Shown here piece after piece: positions 58,679-64,000 of a DNA stretch of 64,000 nt; position 1 is the first letter of the stretch, and each line of letters starts with the position of its first letter. The stretch is taken from positions 1-64,000 of the forward strand of contig NZ_JAVHUW010000084.1 of NCBI RefSeq assembly GCF_030954495.1, written 5' to 3'. The DNA comes from Candidatus Desulfosporosinus nitrosoreducens. Lineage in GTDB: Bacteria; Bacillota; Desulfitobacteriia; Desulfitobacteriales; Desulfitobacteriaceae. The translations under genes were made by a program, and so were the position numbers. The notes below the pieces were generated by a model, which did no database searches, was not told where the DNA came from, and saw only the letters and a list, made by a program, of their open reading frames with translations.

Positions 58679-60169
58679 TCAACTTTCTAAAGCGGCATTT
58701 TCAAAGACTTTTCGAAAATGATAGCCGTAAATAGATAGCGTGACTGCCAGAGGAAAGACCTGAGGACGTTTAACCAGGGACCAAAAGATGAGCCGCCAAT
58801 AATAACGCCTCTCCTTCTCAAGAATTCCCAAACGAATCATGGACTTGAAGAAGGCCATAATATGATTGAAACTTATGGGGCCCGTCGAGGAGGCAATAGG
58901 GTTGTATTCTTGGAGAAAGACAAGGATACGTTCATAGTAGCGATTGGGAGAGTAAATTGTATTGACAATCCGGTGATATCCCTTGACAAGAGTCTCCCGA
59001 TCCATTTTAGGGATAAAATTCATACTGAAATCTGTGTTATCACCTGTAAACCCTTTTAAGAGCCTGCCTTCTCCTGCTAAACGCTGGTACAATTTAGTTC
59101 CTTTGGGGGCATTGAGCAATCCCACCATAGCTGCGGCAATCCCGCTTTGTTGAATGAAATCAATTAGGCTGTCGAATATCGTGGTATTGTCATTATCAAA
59201 CCCGACAATAAAACCGGCATGGACTTGAAGACCGGAGTGTTGTATTTTTTTCACGCTGAGGATTAAGTCTCTGTTTTTATTTTGAGTTTTATTGCATTCG
59301 GCTAAACTGCTTTCATTAGGAGATTCAATACCGACAAATACAGTGTTAAAGCCCGCTTTAACCATCATGCCCATTAATTTATCGTCATCGGCAAGATTGA
59401 TTGAGGTTTCTGTTAAAAAGGCGAAAGGATAATTTTTTTCTGCCATCCAATCAATGAGAGCGGGCAGGACATCTTGAATGAGTTTTCTTTTGTTGCCAAT
59501 GAAATTATCGTCAACAAAAAAGACTCCTCCCCGCCAGCCGGATTCATAAAGAGCGGTTAATTCTTTAAGCAATTGAGGGGTATCTTTCGTTCGGGGAACG
59601 TGACCAAATAAGCTTGTTACATTGCAAAAGTCACAGTTGAAGGGGCAGCCGCGGGAATATTGAATGTTCATAGTTGAATACCTCTTCTGGTCGATGAGTT
59701 TCCATAAGGGGACAGGGGTTTCACGCAAATCCGCCCATTGATCGGAAGTGTACACATGTAAGGCTTTGCCGGCCTTTAAATCGCGGATGAAATCGGGAAT
59801 GGTAAGTTCTCCTTCATTTAAAAGCAGATGGTCGACGTCGTCAAAGGACTCCGGCTCTGAGGTAAAGAGAGGTCCTCCGGCAACTGTTTTTACGCCAAGA
59901 GCTTTGCAGCGGTCAATTACTTCTCTTGCGGATTCTCTCTGAACAGCCATAGAGCTGATCATCACGTAATCTGCCCACAGCAAATCTTTGTCTTTCAGCT
60001 TTGCCACATTCAGGTCAATTAGTCTTTTTTCATCATTTTCCGGAAACATGGCGGCAACGGTTGCCAGGCCGAGCGGCGGGAAACTGGCCTTCTTGGAAAC
60101 AAATTTTAAAGCATACTGAAATCCCCAATAAGTAACCGGATACTGGGGATAGACAAAAAGAATTTTCAT
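58679..60169 (-). CDS. B12-binding domain radical SAM protein with DUF4070-like C-terminus
   Basis: 496 aa. Residues about 1-145 form a cobalamin-binding Rossmann domain (MKILFVYPQYP; FPPLGLATVAAMFP). Radical SAM core at about 165-390 with C175-x3-C179-x2-C182 (RGCPFNCDFC) and VGIESPNESSL. The C-terminal region (about 400-496, YHRIVNTIYSPNRYYERI) matches DUF4070. Class B radical SAM enzymes of this build are often methylases, e.g. in hopanoid or other lipid/cofactor pathways; the substrate is unknown here. AAAGGAG precedes the ATG. Monocistronic. Confidence 0.88.
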   Translation of the reverse strand: MKILFVYPQYPVTYWGFQYALKFVSKKASFPPLGLATVAAMFPENDEKRLIDLNVAKLKDKDLLWADYVMISSMAVQRESAREVIDRCKALGVKTVAGGPLFTSEPESFDDVDHLLLNEGELTIPDFIRDLKAGKALHVYTSDQWADLRETPVPLWKLIDQKRYSTMNIQYSRGCPFNCDFCNVTSLFGHVPRTKDTPQLLKELTALYESGWRGGVFFVDDNFIGNKRKLIQDVLPALIDWMAEKNYPFAFLTETSINLADDDKLMGMMVKAGFNTVFVGIESPNESSLAECNKTQNKNRDLILSVKKIQHSGLQVHAGFIVGFDNDNTTIFDSLIDFIQQSGIAAAMVGLLNAPKGTKLYQRLAGEGRLLKGFTGDNTDFSMNFIPKMDRETLVKGYHRIVNTIYSPNRYYERILVFLQEYNPIASSTGPISFNHIMAFFKSMIRLGILEKERRYYWRLIFWSLVKRPQVFPLAVTLSIYGYHFRKVFENAALES

Positions 60170-60565
60170 GGCAATCTCCTTTTTAATAAGATTTTAGATA
60201 TGTAAGTTAGGTTATTGATGAAGTTGATTGGGAAAGGTTTACATTATTTTCAATGATTATATACCCAAAAGAGATAAAAATCAAAAAATGGAATATCTTT
60301 ATAATTACTGAAATAATCGTCCCCGAGTAAAAATTTGCTCCATAGACTTGCTTATAATTCTTAAGTTTCCTGCTTTAACGCTAGCCTTGATAAGTAGTTT
60401 AAAGTCGAAAAATATCGAAATTTTCAAGTGCAAAATTTGAAGGATTTTATCTTAATTGGGAGAATTGATAGAATTAAAAGTCAATTTTGTTTTGCCGAAT
60501 CTAAAAGCTGTGCAAACGATGACATTAATCATTTTACTTAAAACTGGAGAAAAGGTGGTCATTAT
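60170..60565. other. Divergent intergenic region, radical SAM/MCP
   Basis: 396 bp, AT-rich. No gene; no c-di-GMP riboswitch core or strong hairpin that I recognise. Confidence 0.4.
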
Positions 60566-61381
60566 ATGATTGAGATGTTTGTCCAAATTGTACCTATGAT
60601 TCATGAGGCTATATTTGGGAAAGGAACAATAGTAGTCTTTGATAAAGAAAAGTACCTGGAAGTACAACAAGGGACCAGGATCAAATTACCTGTTGAAAAA
60701 GGCGGCAAGCTTGCCCCAGGTTCCTCATCTCAGAATGTAATCCTGACCGGAAAGAAATTTATTCAGCAAATAGGCGCTGAAGTCCTTGGTATTCCCTATT
60801 TTGCAGCGGCCTATCCGATTACTGTCGATGGAGAAGTTATAGGAGGAATGGCCGTAGGGGTTCCGACAGAGTTGATGCATATCAGTGAAGAACTTCAAGG
60901 AACGGCTTTGGAACTTGCATCATCTATGGAACAAATATCGGCGGCCATTGAAAATATATCGCTATCGGCTCAAGAACTTGCGAATAGCGGCAGTGCCGTC
61001 TCAGAGTCGTCACAAGATATCCACGAAAAAGCGGAAAGTACGGAAAAGGTAGTTCAATATATTGACTCTGTTGCCCGGGATACTAAGCTCTTAGGACTAA
61101 ATGCATCGATAGAAGCTGCCAGGGCCGGAGAATTAGGCAGAGGGTTTGCCGTAGTAGCCTCCGAGATTCAAAAAATGGCTGTCTCCAGTACGGACTCGGC
61201 GAAAGAAATCCGGAAAATTATCCAGGGAATTAGAGATCGCATAGTCGCAATGGTTGATGAGCTGGGGAAATTTGGAGGAAGTACTCAGGAAGTTTCGGCA
61301 GCTATTGAAGAGATCGGAGCTTCCATTGAGTCTCTTAACCAGACGACAGAAAGATTAAAGCAACTGTCCGAAAAGCTATAG
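60566..61381 (+). CDS. Short soluble chemoreceptor (MCP signalling domain)
   Basis: 271 aa, no membrane helices. N-terminal region (about 1-105) resembles a small PAS/GAF-like sensor (GTIVVFDKEKYLEVQQG; IPYFAAAYPITVDGEVIGGMAVG). The rest is an MCP signalling hairpin with tip VARDTKLLGLNASIEAARAGELGRGFAVVASEI. AAGGTGG precedes the ATG. Cytoplasmic receptors of this type sense intracellular metabolites. Monocistronic, second cytoplasmic MCP of the window. Confidence 0.88.
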   Translation: MIEMFVQIVPMIHEAIFGKGTIVVFDKEKYLEVQQGTRIKLPVEKGGKLAPGSSSQNVILTGKKFIQQIGAEVLGIPYFAAAYPITVDGEVIGGMAVGVPTELMHISEELQGTALELASSMEQISAAIENISLSAQELANSGSAVSESSQDIHEKAESTEKVVQYIDSVARDTKLLGLNASIEAARAGELGRGFAVVASEIQKMAVSSTDSAKEIRKIIQGIRDRIVAMVDELGKFGGSTQEVSAAIEEIGASIESLNQTTERLKQLSEKL

Positions 61382-61452
61382 TTCTGCATTAGACCGGAAC
61401 TTTACTTTTTAGCCTATAGCCCAGAAATAACCAACGGAATTCGATGAACTTT

Positions 61453-61503
61453 TTCTCCCTCCTCGCATATAGTTAAACGTTACTGCGAGAAGGGAGAATT
61501 TTA
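61453..61503 (+). terminator. Hairpin overlapping the VanW gene ribosome site
   Basis: TTCTCCCT-C-CTCGCA (61453-61467) with TGCGAG-A-AGGGAGAA (61484-61498), then TTTT. It looks like the terminator of the MCP gene, but the right arm contains the GGGAG that serves TTG 61507, so it could also mask translation. Confidence 0.65.
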
Positions 61504-61506
61504 ACG

Positions 61507-62661
61507 TTGGAAGAAGATGCCGGCCTTAAAGATACTTCAAGCACTCGAAGATTATCGATAAGGCATAAAGTCTTAATCATTGTAGCCGTGCTAATGACTT
61601 TGACCGGAATTTTTACCCTTACCCTTGTTTTGTATACCTGGGATAGAGGCCAGATCGCCCCAGGGGTTAGTGTAGAAATCCCCTTGGGGCACCTCACTCT
61701 TGAGGAAGCTCAGTCAAAGCTTGATGAGCTGAAAAAGGAAATTTACAGACGCCCCGTTCATTTTATATCCGGCGGGAAAAATTTTTCAATCAAAGTGGCA
61801 GAGCTGGGCTTGACTTATTCTTACGCTGAACCACTCCGACAAGCTTATCTCATCGGGCGAGAGGGAAACATCTTTAACAGAGCTAGCAGTAAATTTCGAA
61901 CCAGCTGGGGTCTTACCTTCAAACCCGACTGTCAATGGAATGATCAAGTTCTCAAAGAGACTTTGAGAAAAAACTTAGCGGCTTTGAATGTTCCCGCGGA
62001 GGATGCCCGTTTTTCTATTAACCGGGATAACTCGATGCAGATAGTTCCTGAAAAAAGCGGGAAAGAAGTTGACTTTGATTCCCTGATGACGACGCTAAAA
62101 AAACAGTCGTTTAAAGATGATGTCATAATTCCTGTTCCTTTCAAGACAGTCAAACCAACTATCAGCAAAGCGGACCTTGAGAAGGTGAAAGTGAATAGTC
62201 TTTTAAGCAGCTATACTACCAGCTTTGATCCCAGCCTCAGAGGACGCACCGTAAATATCAGACTTGCCGTTAAAGCTATCGATGGAACATTGCTAAAACC
62301 TGGAGAAGTGTTCTCCTTTAATGCGACGGTAGGTCCAAGAACAGCCGAGGCTGGGTATCAGGAGGCCCTGATTATTGAAGGGGATGCGTTTGTGCCCGGT
62401 CTGGGCGGAGGAGTCTGCCAGGTTTCCAGTACTCTTTACAATGCCGTTCGTTTAGCCTCTCCGTTCTTAAGTGTGGTCGAACGCGCGCGTCATAGCTTGC
62501 CGATTGCCTATGTCCCTCCCGGTCAGGATGCAACGGTGGCTTATCCGGAGTTGGATTTTAAGTTCAGAAATAATTCGGGCTGTTATCTTCTTATTCGCAG
62601 CAGTGTCAACAACAATACTTTGGAATTTAGGATCTATGGAAAAGAGAAAACAGAGCCGTAA
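61507..62661 (+). CDS. VanW/YoaR-family membrane-anchored protein
   Basis: 384 aa. Signal-anchor helix (about 20-44), a PG_binding_4-type region (about 60-240, VEIPLGHLTLEEAQSKLDEL) and a C-terminal VanW domain (about 250-360) with RTVNIRLAVKAIDGTLLKPGEVFSFN, VPGLGGGVCQVSSTLYNA and VERARHSLPIAYVPPGQDATV. VanW-like proteins attach to the envelope and are linked to peptidoglycan; the activity is not known. TTG start. Two consecutive hairpins follow. Confidence 0.88.
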   Translation: MEEDAGLKDTSSTRRLSIRHKVLIIVAVLMTLTGIFTLTLVLYTWDRGQIAPGVSVEIPLGHLTLEEAQSKLDELKKEIYRRPVHFISGGKNFSIKVAELGLTYSYAEPLRQAYLIGREGNIFNRASSKFRTSWGLTFKPDCQWNDQVLKETLRKNLAALNVPAEDARFSINRDNSMQIVPEKSGKEVDFDSLMTTLKKQSFKDDVIIPVPFKTVKPTISKADLEKVKVNSLLSSYTTSFDPSLRGRTVNIRLAVKAIDGTLLKPGEVFSFNATVGPRTAEAGYQEALIIEGDAFVPGLGGGVCQVSSTLYNAVRLASPFLSVVERARHSLPIAYVPPGQDATVAYPELDFKFRNNSGCYLLIRSSVNNNTLEFRIYGKEKTEP

Positions 62662-62750
62662 GCATTGCTTAAACTGTTCTTCGACAAGATCTTTATATAA
62701 GGTTAAAAAAGTGATCGCAAAATTATACAGCATGTTCAGGGAACAAGAGC

Positions 62751-62778
62751 GCGTGTCCAAGCAGGGCACGCTTTTTTT
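62751..62778 (+). terminator. Rho-independent terminator (plus adjacent hairpin)
   Basis: GCGTGTCC, AAGCA loop, GGGCACGC and seven T. A second perfect 11-bp hairpin (GAAGAAAGTAT at 62785-62795, ATACTTTCTTC at 62808-62818) follows immediately. Confidence 0.88.
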
Positions 62779-62907
62779 ATAGAGGAAGAAAGTATAATTT
62801 CGTTTTCATACTTTCTTCTATAAATGTAAAGGCAACTTCAACTTAGCGGCCGCCCAGGCAAGATTGTTGTGGCTTAACCGGTTGCGCCCTGATATGCAGC
62901 TGTTGGC

Positions 62908-62927
62908 TAAATTTAACGTTAAATTTA
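62908..62927. promoter_or_regulatory. 20-bp perfect palindrome before the GGDEF/EAL gene
   Basis: TAAATTTAACGTTAAATTTA, uninterrupted symmetry, 105 bp before the start. A good dimeric-regulator operator candidate. In the rest of 62819-63031 I see no gene. Confidence 0.5.
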
Positions 62928-63031
62928 CATTTAGTTCATAAGGTTTTTACAAACAGACATTATTCTGTAGGAGGGACATATTTACCGGGGATCTAAACAT
63001 TCCTGTTGGGCTGGCAAAAGGGAGTTTTTGA

Positions 63032-64000
63032 ATGTTTATGTCAAAAGTTAGAGGCCTACAAAAACTATACCGTCTACTTAAGGGTGATAAAACAATTTGG
63101 GTAGTATATCTGGATATTGTCAACTTCCATGAAGTGGAGTTTAGGTATGGCTATAAAATTTGCCAGGAGATTCTTGCTGAGATTGAAAATGAAATTAACG
63201 TTACCCTCAGAAAACAACGTAATCTCTTCCTTTTCTCTCAATCAGAAAGCAGAGGTGGGGACGATTTCGTTGTTTATTTTGTGCCGGGAGAAAACATACA
63301 TTGGGAAATGCCGGAGCTTGTTGAAAGATGGGTTCTTCCTCTGGAAGAGCGTTTTAACTACAGATTAAGGAAACTGGTTAAAGAGAAAATCAAGCTGCGT
63401 ACCGGAATTGCCCGCTGTCTTAACGTAGTCAATCGAAGCGCTGATTATTTGCTCTATGCGGCTGTGAAAGAAGCCTTTCTTTTAAATAAATCCGAACCTG
63501 ATCCCCAGTTTTTTGCCCGCCGCGAAGAAATTACTCATCTGCTTAATGAGCCGGACAAATACTTAAAGACGGCCTTTCAAGCGATCATTGAAACTCAAAA
63601 CGGTGAGATTTTTGGTTTTGAAGCATTGGCTCGTATTCCGGGTTCCACATGCTTTAACAATATTTCAGATCTTTTCCCTTTTGCCGAAAAAATAGGTCAG
63701 CTTTATCCCATAGAAACGCTTTGCCGGCGTCAAGCAATAACAGCTTATCCAAGCGTTTTGCAAAACAAGGAGTTTCTCTTTCTCAATATTAACCCCCAAA
63801 TCCTGGTTGACCCGGAATTTGCCTCCGGCCAAACTAGAAAAATGCTCAATGAAAAGGGAATAGCTCCATCCAATGTTGTACTTGAAATTACGGAAAGAAG
63901 CGCCATAGACAATTTCTCCACCTTTAGAGATGCTCTGGATCATTACCGCAGTCAGGGTTATTTAATTGCTTTAGATGATTTAGGAGCCGGCTATTCTTCT
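63032..64000 (+). CDS. GGDEF/EAL-domain protein, partial (runs off the window)
   Basis: 323 codons seen, no stop before the window end. Residues about 1-160 form a GGDEF-like domain whose active site reads RGGDDF instead of GGDEF. From about 180 an EAL domain begins: FGFEALARIPG (EAL), LFLNINPQ, LEITERSA and the start of ALDDLGAGYSS (DDxG). The EAL catalytic residues visible are intact, so c-di-GMP hydrolysis is likely, with the first domain probably regulatory. AAGGGAG at 8 nt supports ATG 63032. No TM helix is seen. Confidence 0.85.
   Translation, partial: MFMSKVRGLQKLYRLLKGDKTIWVVYLDIVNFHEVEFRYGYKICQEILAEIENEINVTLRKQRNLFLFSQSESRGGDDFVVYFVPGENIHWEMPELVERWVLPLEERFNYRLRKLVKEKIKLRTGIARCLNVVNRSADYLLYAAVKEAFLLNKSEPDPQFFARREEITHLLNEPDKYLKTAFQAIIETQNGEIFGFEALARIPGSTCFNNISDLFPFAEKIGQLYPIETLCRRQAITAYPSVLQNKEFLFLNINPQILVDPEFASGQTRKMLNEKGIAPSNVVLEITERSAIDNFSTFRDALDHYRSQGYLIALDDLGAGYSS

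Noticed and set aside
1..64000. CRISPR arrays, tRNA or rRNA genes, insertion sequences with transposase
   Set aside because: No regularly spaced 25-40-bp repeats, no tRNA-like cloverleaf I could recognise, and no transposase or integrase motif. The excisionase-type HTH at 35.9 kb belongs to a regulator.

Overview
The window looks like a chromosomal segment of an anaerobic, endospore-forming, low-to-mid-GC Firmicute, most like the Desulfosporosinus/Desulfitobacterium group (inference). The evidence is consistent AGGAGG-type ribosome binding sites, frequent TTG/GTG starts, spore-type proteins (DUF3231, a CotD-like coat protein), an EFR1-type flavodoxin/ferredoxin, a B12-dependent radical SAM protein, a corrinoid methyltransferase operon, and many envelope and chemotaxis genes. 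I saw no rRNA, tRNA, CRISPR array, phage or transposase gene.

Layout. 0-7.5 kb: accessory single genes (DUF3231, PadR-DUF4180 fusion, EFR1 ferredoxin, DUF169, MarR, cyclase, isochorismatase-like hydrolase, nitroreductase). 7.7-29.3 kb: an envelope-maintenance neighbourhood around an OmpR/EnvZ-type two-component system at 13.2-15.3 kb. It holds an FtsX-type permease, a BcrC-like PAP2 phosphatase, a phosphodiester glycosidase, a DedA-PAP2 fusion, a lipoprotein with two ABC ATPases and a double-FtsX permease, a DUF347 membrane protein, a BcrA-type ABC exporter, a frameshifted exported protein, DedA, an MFS exporter and an HtrA protease. Several of these promoters carry TTAATC-like boxes at 11-bp spacing, which suggests a shared regulon. 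29.5-35.6 kb: diguanylate cyclase, a short zinc-ribbon gene, a ferritin-like protein, an aldose-epimerase-like protein, spore coat, DUF3786, YczE-like and HPP membrane proteins.

35.7-41.5 kb is the standout region. A DcmR-like (excisionase-type HTH plus MEDS-like) regulator precedes an operon of an MtrH-family protein, a URO-D-family protein, a URO-D/corrinoid fusion and an FmdB zinc ribbon. This is the content and order of the cmuB-cmuC-cmuA-fmdB methyl-halide (chloromethane) methyltransferase operon of aerobic methylotrophs. The corrinoid domain has N-T-Q-D-I-G where most such domains have D-x-H-x-x-G. The operon promoter (TTGACA-N17-TATTAT) is embedded in TATAATACAAT-type repeats that also occur in front of the regulator, so this may be a self-contained, inducible anaerobic methyl-halide module.

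41.8-47.2 kb: tandem-PAS chemoreceptor, GNAT, small membrane protein, DsrE, and the cidAB/lrgAB pair with a divergent LysR (cidR-like) gene. 47.5-55.4 kb: a pentitol-type operon (ROK regulator, RbsA-, RbsC- and RbsB-type ABC importer, polyol dehydrogenase, xylulokinase) that would feed the pentose phosphate pathway through xylulose-5-phosphate. 55.5-57.7 kb: a MarR gene with a 15-bp tandem repeat leader, plus a DHA2 drug exporter. 58-64 kb: a short unknown protein, a B12-binding radical SAM protein, a soluble chemoreceptor, a VanW protein, and a GGDEF/EAL protein that runs off the window end. A dispersed hairpin repeat occurs at gene 3' ends at 0.1, 41.6 and 56.1 kb.
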